Part shown: positions 27,275 to 35,858 of the stretch, in pieces
Layout: each line of letters starts with the position of its first letter
Position numbering within the stretch: the stretch's first letter is position 1
Source of the DNA: Actinomadura terrae
GTDB taxonomy: Bacteria > Actinomycetota > Actinomycetes > Streptosporangiales > Streptosporangiaceae
Direction: 5' to 3'
Length of the DNA stretch: 64,000 nt
NCBI RefSeq assembly: GCF_022751215.1
Contig: NZ_JAICDG010000002.1
Span: forward strand, 806,001-870,000
Translations under genes and position numbers: made by a program
The notes under the pieces: generated by a model
Told to the model about the DNA's origin: nothing
The model's database searches: none
What the model saw: only the letters and a program-made list of their open reading frames with translations

Positions 27275-27637
27275 TCCTGACATGGCACCCGCCCGGGTCC
27301 GTGGTTGCGTTGGATCGCAGTGCTCATCAGGAGCACGGCAGACGATCCGGCTAGCCGATGCCAGGCGCAGGCGAAACGGCCCACGTAAGGCGACTTCTCG
27401 TCGACCGATCACGGTGCGCCTTAGAGGTAAGTCCTGCCCCGTCGAGGGATCCGATATCCCCCGAACCGGGAGAAGGGCAGTAGTGGCGAGAGCGCCGCGA
27501 GCCCCTCAGCAGGCGGATGTGGGGACGAAGACCAGGTCGGCCGGGCGGGTGCGACCCACCGTCCTGTGGAACCCGGCCGGAGCCGCCATGGCTTCCGGCG
27601 CGGGTAGGTATCGCAATCGGGAGAAGGGGGGTCCCGC

Positions 27638-28270
27638 GTGGACATCATCGTGAGGGGCCGGCACACCGACATCAACGACAGGTTCCGCCGGCACGCCGAC
27701 ACCAAACTGGCCAAGATCGAGCGGCTGAACCAGAAGGTCATCCGCGTGGACGTGGAGGTGTCCGAGGAACGTAACCCGCGACAGGCCGATCAGCGCGAAC
27801 GAGTAGAACTGACGATCCGCTCCCGGGGCCCGGTGATCCGTGCCGAGGCCGCCGCCGACGACCGCTACGGTGCCCTCGACCTGGCCCTCGACAAGCTCGA
27901 ATCGCGGCTGCGCCGAGACAGCGAGCGACGCAAGGCCCACGGCGGTAAGGCCCGCGCCAAGCTCACCCCCGCGGAGCCGCTTCCCGAACCCCTACCTGAG
28001 CGGGCGCCCGAGGCCCCGGCCGCGGAGGCCGCCCCCGCACCCTCGGAGGACGAGCACCTCGTCCCGATCCCCATGGAGGGCGACGGCCCCATCGTCGTCC
28101 GCGAGAAGTTCCACGAGGCCGAGCCGATGGGCATCGAGCAGGCCCTCTTCGAGATGGAACTCGTCGGCCACGACTTCTACCTGTACCGGGACAAGGCCAC
28201 AGGCCATCCGTCGGTCGTCTACCGGCGGCGAGGCTGGGACTACGGAGTCATCAGGCTCGTCGAGGAGTAA
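27638..28270 (+). CDS. hpf: Long-form ribosome hibernation promoting factor
   Basis: A 210-residue long HPF. The N-terminal S30AE domain (MDIIVRGRHTDINDRFRRHADTKLAKIERL) binds the 30S decoding region, an acidic Pro/Ala linker spans about 108-145, and the C-terminal dimerisation domain has EPMGIEQALFEMELVGHDFYLYRDKATGHPSVVYRRRGWDYGVIRL. It pairs ribosomes into inactive 100S particles in stationary phase or stress. GTG 27638 has AAGGGGGG upstream. It follows comF by 1.8 kb of repeats, where related genomes usually have it closer. Confidence 0.95.
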   Translation: MDIIVRGRHTDINDRFRRHADTKLAKIERLNQKVIRVDVEVSEERNPRQADQRERVELTIRSRGPVIRAEAAADDRYGALDLALDKLESRLRRDSERRKAHGGKARAKLTPAEPLPEPLPERAPEAPAAEAAPAPSEDEHLVPIPMEGDGPIVVREKFHEAEPMGIEQALFEMELVGHDFYLYRDKATGHPSVVYRRRGWDYGVIRLVEE

Positions 28271-28616
28271 CGCCCCGCCCACCCACACATTGACCCCGAA
28301 ACCGTCCAACCGCCGACCCACACACCATCACCCACGGCGCGGGCCGCGTGAAACAGACCGACCCGGCCCGCGCCGATAGGTGCAATGCGTTGGGGTCGAG
28401 CAGAGGGTCGTCCTGCCCCGCTCATCCGTGTCTGGAGCGAGTGAGCGGGGTGGGCACCCCCCATAGCTGCGTGAGGGCCGAGCTGGTGCGCGCCGTCGGG
28501 TGCAACGCGTTGGCTTGCAAGAGTCGAGCACCGGCGGTGTCGGTGTGGGGAGGGCGACGATCTCATTGGTCGCAGGGGCGGCCGCTTAGGAGCCTGGGCG
28601 GTGCTGCTGGGGTGGA
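28271..28616. other. hpf-SnoaL gap with hairpins and short repeats
   Basis: Besides the hairpin at 28335-28375, CCCCGCTCA (28416-28424) pairs with 28442-28450. The words GGTGCAATGCGTTGG (about 28379) and GGTGCAACGCGTTGG (about 28499) form a near-identical direct repeat about 120 bp apart. No gene was recognised. Confidence 0.45.
28335..28375 (+). terminator. Terminator-like hairpin after hpf
   Basis: CGGCGCGGGCC (28335-28345) pairs perfectly with 28365-28375. It lies 65 bp after the hpf stop and has a 19-nt loop and no T run. Confidence 0.5.
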
Positions 28617-29036
28617 TCAGCCACCCGTTGATCGGCGCGCTCGCGAGCCAGTGGCGGTCGTCGGTGAACGGTCAGAGGCGAGGGTAGGGGCCTCGGTGAT
28701 CCCCCAGGCCTCCGCGAGCCGACCGTTGTCGATGCGGAAGATCTCGATCAGCATTGGCGGCTGCGTGTCGCCGTCCGCGGCCGCCACGCCCTCGACGGAC
28801 GAGCGAATGGCGACCTTGTCACCGTCGACCAGGATGTCGTCGGCGACGACGCGCATGTCAGGAAACTGGGCGACGACCTCACGCCAGGCGGCCCTGCCCG
28901 CGTCGAACCCGGTGGCGCCGAGAGAGTGGTTGGCGAAGTCGGGGGTGAACAGATCGGCTGCCTGGTCGAACTGTCGGGTGTTGAAGCACTCCTGCATCCG
29001 CAGCACCAGAGCGCTTGCTTCCTCACGTGTGGTCAT
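28617..29036 (-). CDS. SnoaL-like / nuclear transport factor 2 fold protein
   Basis: A 139-residue protein with a SnoaL-type domain: MQECFNTRQFDQAADLFTPDFANHS, WREVVAQFPDMRVVADDILVDGDKVAIR, and LIEIFRIDNGRLAEAWG. The cone-shaped fold binds small hydrophobic ligands; some members are polyketide cyclases or small-molecule hydrolases, many unassigned. It is divergent from a TetR gene across two palindromic operators, so it is the likely target. The tail after residue 120 is Ser/Thr/Arg-rich and weakly conserved-looking. Confidence 0.85.
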   Translation of the reverse strand: MTTREEASALVLRMQECFNTRQFDQAADLFTPDFANHSLGATGFDAGRAAWREVVAQFPDMRVVADDILVDGDKVAIRSSVEGVAAADGDTQPPMLIEIFRIDNGRLAEAWGITEAPTLASDRSPTTATGSRARRSTGG

Positions 29037-29091
29037 CGCAGTGCTCTCCGCGTGGCTGGTGGGCCGGTCATGGTGAACGACGCGTGTGCCA

Positions 29092-29115
29092 ATAACGGGG
29101 CGTCGCCCCGATTAT
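29092..29115. promoter_or_regulatory. Palindromic operator 1 of the TetR/SnoaL pair
   Basis: CGGGGCG (29096-29102), one base, then CGCCCCG (29104-29110), flanked by ATAA and TTAT. It sits in the divergent spacer between the SnoaL-like and TetR genes and is repeated 35 bp away. Confidence 0.65.
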
Positions 29116-29127
29116 CGCGGGGTCAGC

Positions 29128-29150
29128 ATACGGGGCGGCGCCCCGGTTAT
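29128..29150. promoter_or_regulatory. Palindromic operator 2 of the TetR/SnoaL pair
   Basis: CGGGGCG (29131-29137), one base, then CGCCCCG (29139-29145), followed by GTTAT that overlaps a TATGCT -10-like element for the TetR gene. Its sequence matches operator 1, which is strong evidence for binding by one regulator. Confidence 0.65.
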
Positions 29151-29161
29151 GCTAGGGCGCG

Positions 29162-29788
29162 ATGTCCAGCCGACCGTCTGAGCGCGCTGCGGCCGAGTCC
29201 GCGATGGCTCCCGGGAATGACCGGGAGTTGCGAGCCGATGCGCGCCGCAATCGCGAGCGGGTGCTGCGGACCGCGCAACAGTTGTTCGCGGCCGAGGGCC
29301 TTGGCATCTCGCTCGACGAGATAGCTCGCCGCGCGGGTGTGGGGCCGGGCACCGTCCACCGGCACTTCCCCACCAAACAGGCGCTGTACCTTGCTGTCGC
29401 GATCGATCAGCTCAGGCAGTTGGTCGCGGAAGGGGAGGCCCTCGCTCGTACGGACGATCCCGCTGCGCTGTTCACTTTCCTGGCTTCGATGATGGCTTCG
29501 GGCGCGGAGAACGCAGCGGTGAAGAGCGCGCTCGCGGCCGCCGAGTTCGACTTGCGCAGCGCCGCCCCGAGCGTTGCGGCAGACCTCACGCGCCAGGTCG
29601 CGGGCCTGCTCGATCGCGCGCATTCCGCCGGTGTCGTGCGCCACGACCTCGCTGTCGATGAGGTGATGGCACTCGTTGCCGGTGCCTTCGCTGCGATCCG
29701 TCACGCCGACGTGGAGAACAACCGCGCACGCTCGGCCCACATCGCTCAGATCATCGTCGACGGTCTACGGCCCCAGCCGCGACTGTAG
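29162..29788 (+). CDS. TetR-family transcriptional regulator
   Basis: A 208-residue repressor. The helix-turn-helix spans about 25-75 (RRNRERVLRTAQQLFAAEGLG, SLDEIARRAGVGPGTVHRHFPTKQALYLAV), followed by an all-helical ligand domain. ATG 29162 is about 8-9 bp after the TATGCT -10-like element (29148-29153), so the mRNA is probably nearly leaderless. It likely represses itself and the divergent SnoaL-like gene through the twin operators. The ligand is unknown. Confidence 0.93.
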   Translation: MSSRPSERAAAESAMAPGNDRELRADARRNRERVLRTAQQLFAAEGLGISLDEIARRAGVGPGTVHRHFPTKQALYLAVAIDQLRQLVAEGEALARTDDPAALFTFLASMMASGAENAAVKSALAAAEFDLRSAAPSVAADLTRQVAGLLDRAHSAGVVRHDLAVDEVMALVAGAFAAIRHADVENNRARSAHIAQIIVDGLRPQPRL

Positions 29789-30360
29789 GCGGTCAAGACT
29801 CAGGACGTTGCTGAGACCCGTGAGCACAGCGGTCCGATGATCGAGGGGGTTGCGCACGCTCATCGACGAACCGTGCCGCTGAACGCGACGAATCCCGAGG
29901 GCTTGTGGGCGAAGCCCGATGGCTTGCGGACGCTGAGGGCTTGCGGACCCCGAGGGGTGCGGACGAACCCTGATGGCTTGCGGATGTAGCCCGAGGGGCT
30001 GCGGCGTTACCGGTTGGTTGGCCTTTTCTGGCATGCGTGAGGTGGAAGACGACGGCCTGCTGGATCGCCCTGGCCGGGTGGGGTGTGTCGGCGTGTGTGT
30101 GCTGGCAGCCGTTCACTTTCGCTGAGGGGTTGAACGGTGACCGCGGCCTCACCTGGCGGGGCCGTTGTCGAACGGTTCGGTGAGTGCCGGGGCATGGTGG
30201 GTGTGGCGCTAGGGCGACGTTGCTGGTTCGTGTGCTGGGGAGCGCCGCGTGTGTCAGGTGCAGGGGTGATGGGAGGGCGGACGATCGCGCTGCGACTGGG
30301 TGTGTGGGACGTTCTTGAGAGGTAGGGCGTGGGGCTGTGGCGTGCCCCTACGGTGATTGG
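29789..30360. other. Non-coding stretch between TetR and methyltransferase genes
   Basis: About 570 bp with the short repeats at 29890-30007. Open frames on both strands lack coding-like composition and recognisable motifs. No RNA gene was found. Confidence 0.4.
29890..30007. repeat. Short degenerate repeats after TetR gene
   Basis: Five or six imperfect copies of CCCGAGGGCTTGCGGAC-like sequence at about 17-22 bp spacing. They lie within an approximately 570-bp stretch (29789-30360) where I see no gene. Confidence 0.55.
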
Positions 30361-30975
30361 ATGCGCCGATCTGACCTGTCGCCGTATTGGAACACCAACG
30401 TTGCTCGTCATCCGGGCATATTGCGTGCTGTCCCGGAGGGGTGCGGGGACGCGCTGGACGTTGGTTGCGGGGACGGGTTGCTCGTGCGCAAGTTGGTCGG
30501 CAAGGCGAAACGCGTCACCGGGGTCGACAGTTCATCGATGATGATCGAGCGCGCACGGGAGCTCGCCGCGGGGGAGCCGGACGTCTCGTTTCTTGAGGGC
30601 GACTTCCTCACCCTCGATCTTCCGGTTGAGGGCTATGACTTCGTCTGCTCGGTGTCCACGATCCATCACATGGACTTCGAGGCGGCTCTGACCCGGATGC
30701 GTGAGTTGCTGCGTCCTGGCGGCACGCTCGTGGTGGTCGGCCTGGCCCGCGAGAGGAGTCCGGGGGAGTGGGCGACGGCGGTCGCGGCCGCTCCTGCCGT
30801 GCGGGTTATCAAGGTGCTGCGCCGTGCGCACGGTCCGGAGGGAATGCCGGTCGCTGATCCGCAGATGAGCTACGGGCAGGTGCGGGCCGCGGCGCGGCGG
30901 CTGCTGCCCGGCATGCGCTATCGCCGGCACATGCTCCGCCGATACTCGCTGACTTGGGGAAAGCCCGCTCCCTAG
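30361..30975 (+). CDS. Class I SAM-dependent methyltransferase
   Basis: A 204-residue methyltransferase of the Methyltransf_11/25 type. Motif I is ALDVGCGDGLLVRKL, the acidic ribose-binding residue is in VTGVDSSSMMIERA, motif II/III YDFVCSVSTIHHMDF and RMRELLRPGGTLVVVG. The C-terminal 50 residues are basic (RRLLPGMRYRRHMLRRY). ATG 30361 is chosen; a GTG at 30337 would add eight residues. The substrate is unknown. It stands alone within the accessory stretch. Confidence 0.9.
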   Translation: MRRSDLSPYWNTNVARHPGILRAVPEGCGDALDVGCGDGLLVRKLVGKAKRVTGVDSSSMMIERARELAAGEPDVSFLEGDFLTLDLPVEGYDFVCSVSTIHHMDFEAALTRMRELLRPGGTLVVVGLARERSPGEWATAVAAAPAVRVIKVLRRAHGPEGMPVADPQMSYGQVRAAARRLLPGMRYRRHMLRRYSLTWGKPAP

Positions 30976-31082
30976 CCGATGTGCCTCTAGGACTCCGTCT
31001 TCTGGGGGCGGTCGGCTGTGGGCTGCAACCGGGGTCGGTCAGGCGGGGTTACGGGTGTGACGGCTGGTGAGAGGAGCGGGCG

Positions 31083-31565
31083 ATGGTCGGGGGAAAGACC
31101 GTGTCAGAGGACGCGTGGGCGGTGATGGAGAAGTTCTATGCGGCCGAGGCGGCGTATGTGGCCGCAGGTGGATACGGCAAGGCCAGTTACGAGGAGGCTG
31201 CGGCTTGTCTGGATCCCGAGGTGGTGCTGCACCAGGCTCCGGGCCTGCCGTTCACGGGGACTGGGACGTGGCAGGGCCGAGAAGGCATGGAGCGCTTTCT
31301 GGCCCGCTTCAGCGAGGTCTGGGAATCGATGGAGTTCCTGGAGCAGGAGCACTGGGGCGAAGGCGACACGGTGTTGGTGCGTAATCGGGTGCGGTTCCGG
31401 GCTCGGGCCACCGGCCGGGAGGTCGAGACGTTGATCCTGCAACAGATCAGGGTCCGGGACGGCCGCATGCTCGAATGCCGTCCCTTCTACTGGGATCCCG
31501 CCGCCATCGTCGAGGCGTGTGGCTGGACGATGCGGCAGGGAGAAGGCGAGCTTTCCGCGAGGTGA
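31083..31565 (+). CDS. SnoaL-like / NTF2-fold protein
   Basis: A 160-residue NTF2-like protein. Helix AWAVMEKFYAAEAAYVAAGG is followed by LDPEVVLHQAPGLPFTGT, the conserved WQGREGMERFLARFSEVWESMEF and the end GRMLECRPFYWDPAAIVEACG. This pattern is typical of SnoaL-like domains that bind small molecules or accompany oxidation enzymes. GAGGAG at about 31072 supports the ATG at 31083. No operon partner is adjacent. Confidence 0.85.
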   Translation: MVGGKTVSEDAWAVMEKFYAAEAAYVAAGGYGKASYEEAAACLDPEVVLHQAPGLPFTGTGTWQGREGMERFLARFSEVWESMEFLEQEHWGEGDTVLVRNRVRFRARATGREVETLILQQIRVRDGRMLECRPFYWDPAAIVEACGWTMRQGEGELSAR

Positions 31566-32565
31566 GCATTCGGCTGCGGTCCCGGGCGTTCAGAACGGTT
31601 TCTGGTGGGTTTGGCGGGAGCCGAACAAGGGAGTAGGACTCCGGTTTCGGAGGGTGAATTCAAGGCGTTCGTGGTGGGTGCGGATGCCTCGGTCGCCATG
31701 GTGCAGGGCCTTGGTTGTGCGCTTCTTCGGAACGATGCACACCTGGTGTGTGGTGGAGTGGTAGCTGATGGTTAGTAGGGGTGTGTCCCCGTCTGCGCTG
31801 TTCTGGGGTTAGTGCTGCTCAGCGGCTTGTGTAGAGGGCCTCCGGCCTGCTCTGGAACCTTTTCGGAGGCGTAGCAGTTCACTCGTGGACCGGGTGTAGT
31901 CCCCGAGGTTGTGCGGGGTCGGCCCGTGATCAAGTTTCTTGGGGGGTGTCGCCCATGACGCCCGGAGGTGCCGGAAAACAGTTTCCCGATTCCTGCCCGC
32001 TTCGTGAGAGTCCATAGGGTTCGAAGTCGCTGAGGCGCCTGGAGTTCTGGCCGGGGAGGCGAGGTCGATTTGGGTGAGCCGACATCGGCCATTCAGGTGT
32101 CGCCGGGGATGAGGCCGGCTCCGCCCTTCCGGGGTGGACGGAGCGGGTGCGGCGGGCCGGTCGCCAGGGCATCCGTCCCGGCGCGTGTGAGGGGCGCCGG
32201 GGCGGGACGGGGCGAAGCGTACGAACCCGACCCAACCGGCGGGGACGGGCCCAGCGGCACGCGGGCGTGGCCGGGCGCCGGGCGCCGGGCTTGGAAAACC
32301 CGGAAGATTCCAGGGCGCGTCAGGGGGTGTGGTCGTCCCGCAAGTAGAAGACACTTGGATCAGCGAACCGTACAAGCCGGGGCAACCCCGGAGCCGGTGT
32401 GTCGTCCGGGAGTGATTCCGGGGACGCGGCGGTCCGGGCGACCCCCAAGTGCAAGAAATTGGACGACCCGGGGCCGTAAGGTGCCGGAACCGGGCTTGTC
32501 CAGGCCGGGTACAGATCATTGACAGCGAAGGGGGGAAGCGGCGTCTCCTCCACGCCGCGACTCAG
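31566..32565. other. 1-kb non-coding gap
   Basis: I see no supported gene. The long minus-strand open frame lacks a motif and has implausible composition (Pro/Arg/Thr-rich). CCGGGCG repeats three times near 32273-32290. The leader and promoter of the response-regulator gene downstream should lie in the last 200 bp. Confidence 0.4.
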
Positions 32566-33333
32566 GTGAGCGAGAAACCCGAGGCTCGCGGCGCCGCGGC
32601 CGTACCCCGTCAGGCCGGCGCCGGTGCGACGCCCGCCGCCCGCGAGGCGGCGGATCCGGCCGGGGCCGCCGACCCGATCCGGGTGCTCATCGTCGATGAC
32701 CACGCGCTGTTCCGCAGGGGGCTGGAGATGGTCCTCCAGGGCGAGGACGACATAGAGGTCATCGGCGAGGGCGGCGACGGGCACGAGGCGGTCGAGATGG
32801 CCGGCGACCTGCTGCCGGACGTCGTGCTGATGGACATTCGGATGCCCCGGCGCAGCGGCATCGAGGCGTGCACGGCCATCAAGGACGCGGCGCCCAGCGC
32901 GAAGATCGTCATGCTGACCATCAGCGACGAGGAGGAGGACCTCTTCGAGGCGATCAAGGCGGGGGCCAGCGGCTACCTGCTCAAGGAGATCTCGATCGAC
33001 GAGGTGCCGCAGGCGGTCCGCGCCGTCCACGGCGGGCAGTCGTTGATCAGCCCGTCGATGGCGTCCAAGCTGATCACCGAGTTCGCCGCGCTCGCCAAGC
33101 GCAGCGAGGAGCGCACGCAGCAGGTGCCGGCGCCGCGTCTCACCGAGCGTGAGATGGAGGTGCTGCGGCTGGTCGCGCGCGGGCTCGGCAACCGGGAGAT
33201 CGCCCGGGAGCTGTTCATCTCCGAGAACACCGTGAAGAACCACGTCCGCAACATCTTGGAGAAGCTCCAGTTGCACTCGCGGATGGAGGCGGTCGTCTAC
33301 GCCGTCCGGGAGAAACTTCTGGAGATCACCTAG
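32566..33333 (+). CDS. NarL/LuxR-type response regulator (orphan)
   Basis: A regulator of about 255 residues. An Ala-rich leader precedes the receiver ([20 protein letters not shown]; phospho-Asp at about 90 in [13 protein letters not shown]; Lys in [11 protein letters not shown]) and the C-terminal LuxR helix-turn-helix ([40 protein letters not shown]). It closely resembles the orphan regulator found near hpf and secA in Streptomyces. No kinase is adjacent. GTG 32566 is chosen but has no clear ribosome-binding site; transcription may be leaderless or start further upstream. Confidence 0.92.
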   Translation: MSEKPEARGAAAVPRQAGAGATPAAREAADPAGAADPIRVLIVDDHALFRRGLEMVLQGEDDIEVIGEGGDGHEAVEMAGDLLPDVVLMDIRMPRRSGIEACTAIKDAAPSAKIVMLTISDEEEDLFEAIKAGASGYLLKEISIDEVPQAVRAVHGGQSLISPSMASKLITEFAALAKRSEERTQQVPAPRLTEREMEVLRLVARGLGNREIARELFISENTVKNHVRNILEKLQLHSRMEAVVYAVREKLLEIT

Positions 33334-33412
33334 GAGCTGTATCCGGCGGCACCCCGTTTCGGACGAGGCGCCACCGGCCGCTCCGGCGAGGACGTTCGGG
33401 CGCCGGTGGCGG

Positions 33413-33571
33413 GGCTTCCCGAACGTTGACGTGCTGGCCTATTTCCAGGAGCGCACGTACGGTCGGATGGCGGCCTAGCTGGGTCTGGCGGAGGGCACCG
33501 CGAGATCGCGCATCAGGACGGCCCCGCGCCGCGTCGCCGACGCGCGGGCGGAGGAGGTGGTCACGCCATGA
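33413..33571 (+). pseudogene. Remnant of ECF sigma factor gene (region 4)
   Basis: The region translates to VLAYFQERTYGRMAA, then a TAG stop at 33476, then LGLAEGTARSRIRTA and RRVADARAEEVVTP. This matches sigma-70 region 4 (helix-turn-helix) of ECF factors. The upstream LPER-like sequence is in another frame, so there is both a frame break near 33425 and a stop. The terminal TGA (33569-33571) still overlaps the ATG of the next gene (ATGA), as in sigma/anti-sigma pairs. The rest of the sigma gene is missing. Confidence 0.75.
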
Positions 33572-34596
33572 TTCCCATGCACGAGCACGTCGCGTCACTG
33601 CTCGGCGCCTGGGCGTTGGGCGCGTGCTCGGACGATGAGACGCGGCTCGTCATGGACCACGTCCCGCACTGTCCCGCCTGCATGGAGGAGAGCCTCCTGC
33701 TCGGCGGCGTCGCGGGGCTTCTCGACGGTGTTCGCCCCGGGCCCTCCCTACGGGAGCGGACTCTCGCCGGCGCGCGCGCTCGGCGGCGGCCGGTGGCGCC
33801 GTCCGTCCCGTCCTTTGCGGCGCCCTATGCGGCCCTGGTGTCGATGCTGGACGCGCTGCTGGCCGAACTGTCGCCCGGCGCGTGGTCCACCAACGTCATC
33901 TACGACTGGACCGTCCAGGACGTCGTCGCTCACCTGTCCGCCACCGACTCCCTTCTGGCGGATCAGCTGAACACGCAGGCGGGTGCCCCCGGATTGGCAC
34001 GTGCCGAACCTGCGCAGGGCGCAGCCGAATGGGACGTGGACGCGCGCACGGCCCTGGTCATCGACCAGCAGCGCGGACGGCCCCACGAGGAGACGCGGGC
34101 GTCCTGGCGCACCCAGGCGGAAGCGTTGTGCGCGCGCCTGGACGAGCGATCCGGCTCCGGCATGGTGACTCTCAAGTTCCCGATGCGGACAGCCGTCGCG
34201 GTGGTCGGCCGCGCGTTCGAGACGTGGATCCACGCCCGCGACATCGCCTCGGCGACCGGGCACTCGCTGCCCGCGCCGCTGCCCGATCATCTGCACGCCA
34301 TCGCGGGCCTGGGCGTCCGTGCGCTCCCCGCCGCGCTCGCCCTGCGCGAGGGTCGGGCCGCGGACGGCGAGAGCGTCCACGTCGATCTGAGCGGCCCTGG
34401 CGGGGGAACCTGGGAGCTGCCCCTCGGCCCGTCCGCCCCCGACCGGCCGACCGTGACCCTCGCCCTCGATGCGATGGACTTCTGCCTCCTCGCCGCGGAA
34501 CGTCTCCGACCAGGCGAGATACGGGCCGAACTGGGCGGGGACGTACCGCTCGGCCGCCGCCTCCTCGCCGCCGCGTCCGCCTTCGCGGGCCCCTGA
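33568..34596 (+). CDS. Zinc-finger anti-sigma-like protein fused to maleylpyruvate isomerase-type domain
   Basis: A 342-residue protein. Residues 1-45 form an anti-sigma zinc-binding domain: HEHVASLLGAWALG, then DHVPHCPACMEE with the HxxxCxxC ligand pattern. Residues 80-220 resemble the mycothiol-dependent maleylpyruvate isomerase N-terminal (DinB-like) fold, including YDWTVQDVVAHLSATDSLLADQL and GRAFETWIHARDIA. The GGAGGAGG stretch 8 bp upstream and overlap with the sigma remnant define the start. With its sigma partner broken here, it may act with another sigma factor or be decaying itself. Confidence 0.85.
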   Translation: MIPMHEHVASLLGAWALGACSDDETRLVMDHVPHCPACMEESLLLGGVAGLLDGVRPGPSLRERTLAGARARRRPVAPSVPSFAAPYAALVSMLDALLAELSPGAWSTNVIYDWTVQDVVAHLSATDSLLADQLNTQAGAPGLARAEPAQGAAEWDVDARTALVIDQQRGRPHEETRASWRTQAEALCARLDERSGSGMVTLKFPMRTAVAVVGRAFETWIHARDIASATGHSLPAPLPDHLHAIAGLGVRALPAALALREGRAADGESVHVDLSGPGGGTWELPLGPSAPDRPTVTLALDAMDFCLLAAERLRPGEIRAELGGDVPLGRRLLAAASAFAGP

Positions 34597-34648
34597 CCTG
34601 GCGACCGGCATTCCCCTTTTGTCGGTGTCGTGCCCTAGCATCGCGGAC

Positions 34649-35845
34649 GTGGACGAGGTAGAGCTCAGCGCGGACGAGGCACGGCGGCTGCAACTGCGCG
34701 CCCAGGGGTTCCTGGGGGCGCGGCCCAAGGGCGGTGTGCCCGCCATGCTGGAGAGGCTGGGGGCTGTCCAACTGGACACGATCTCGGTACTGGCACGGTC
34801 CCATGAGCTGGTGCCCTATGCCCGGCTTGGTGCGGTAGGTCGGAACGCAGTCGAAACCGCCTATTGGGGGAACGGCACGTATAGGGCGTTCGAGTATTGG
34901 GCCCACGCCGCGTCCGTAATACCGATGGCCGACTGGCCGCTGTTCGAGTTCCGCCGCCGCGCCTACCGGAGCCGGGGATGGCGCTGGCACAAGGTGCCGG
35001 AGGGCGTCTGCGACGAGATCCGGGCACGCCTCCGGTCGGACGGGCCGCTCACCACCAAGGAACTGGGCGGCGCCAAGGCCAGCTCCGAGTGGTGGGACTG
35101 GAGCGACCACAAAATCGGCATCGAGTGGCTGCTCGACATAGGCGAGGTCGTCTGCGTGGAGCGGGTGGGCTGGCGGCGCGTGTACGACTTGGCGGAGCGT
35201 GCCGTCCCGGAGCATCTCCGCACGCAGGAACCGGACGACGACGCCTGCCTGACCGCCCTCGTCGCACGCGCGGGCAAGGCCCTCGGCGTGGCGACACGCG
35301 GTGACCTCGCCGACTACTACCGCGTCCGGCAGGACCAGGTGGACCAGGTCATCGAGGCGACGGGCCTCGTCAGGGCGTCCGTGAGGGGATGGGCGCAACC
35401 CGCATGGGCCGACCCCGAGGCGCTGGACGTCCCGCCGAAAGGCAGGCACGTCACGACGCTGCTCTCGCCCTTCGACTCCCTCGTGTGGGACCGGGCCCGC
35501 GCCTCACGCGTGTTCGGTTTCGACCACCGGTTGGAGGCGTACGTCCCCAAGGCCAAGCGCGTGCACGGCTACTTCGCCATGCCCCTGCTCGCGGGAGGAC
35601 GCCTCCTCGGACGCGTCGACCCCGCCAGGGACGGACGCACGCTCATCGCCCGCCAGGTCACCTTCGAGCCCTGGGCGGTCAGGACGGCGCCGCGCGCGGA
35701 GACGGCCGCGGCCGCGCTGGCCACGGCCCTCTGGCGCGCCGCCTCATGGGTCGGATGCGACGACGTCCGGGTCGAGCGGATCGTCCCGGACGGCGTCGAC
35801 CGAGCCCTCCTCGACGCGGCCCTCAAGTCCGCCGCCACCGGCTAG
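34649..35845 (+). CDS. YcaQ-type DNA glycosylase (winged-helix HTH_42 family)
   Basis: A 398-residue HTH_42-family protein. The catalytic Q-x-D triad of YcaQ/AlkX is seen in RLGAVQLDTISVLARSHELV (Gln41, Asp43), and GTYRAFEYWAHAAS and HVTTLLSPFDSLVWDR are family landmarks. YcaQ unhooks DNA interstrand crosslinks by cutting glycosidic bonds; AlkZ members protect against DNA-damaging natural products. A TAGCAT -10-like element at 34636-34641 would start transcription on GTG 34649, so it is probably leaderless. In Streptomyces a homologue sits in a similar place between the orphan regulator and secA. Confidence 0.88.
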   Translation: MDEVELSADEARRLQLRAQGFLGARPKGGVPAMLERLGAVQLDTISVLARSHELVPYARLGAVGRNAVETAYWGNGTYRAFEYWAHAASVIPMADWPLFEFRRRAYRSRGWRWHKVPEGVCDEIRARLRSDGPLTTKELGGAKASSEWWDWSDHKIGIEWLLDIGEVVCVERVGWRRVYDLAERAVPEHLRTQEPDDDACLTALVARAGKALGVATRGDLADYYRVRQDQVDQVIEATGLVRASVRGWAQPAWADPEALDVPPKGRHVTTLLSPFDSLVWDRARASRVFGFDHRLEAYVPKAKRVHGYFAMPLLAGGRLLGRVDPARDGRTLIARQVTFEPWAVRTAPRAETAAAALATALWRAASWVGCDDVRVERIVPDGVDRALLDAALKSAATG

Positions 35846-35858
35846 CGGCCGCCCCGAA

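Noticed and set aside
31809..32519. Long minus-strand open frame in the gap before the response regulator
   Set aside because: Composition is Pro/Arg/Thr-rich without any motif, and no ribosome-binding site or homology is evident.
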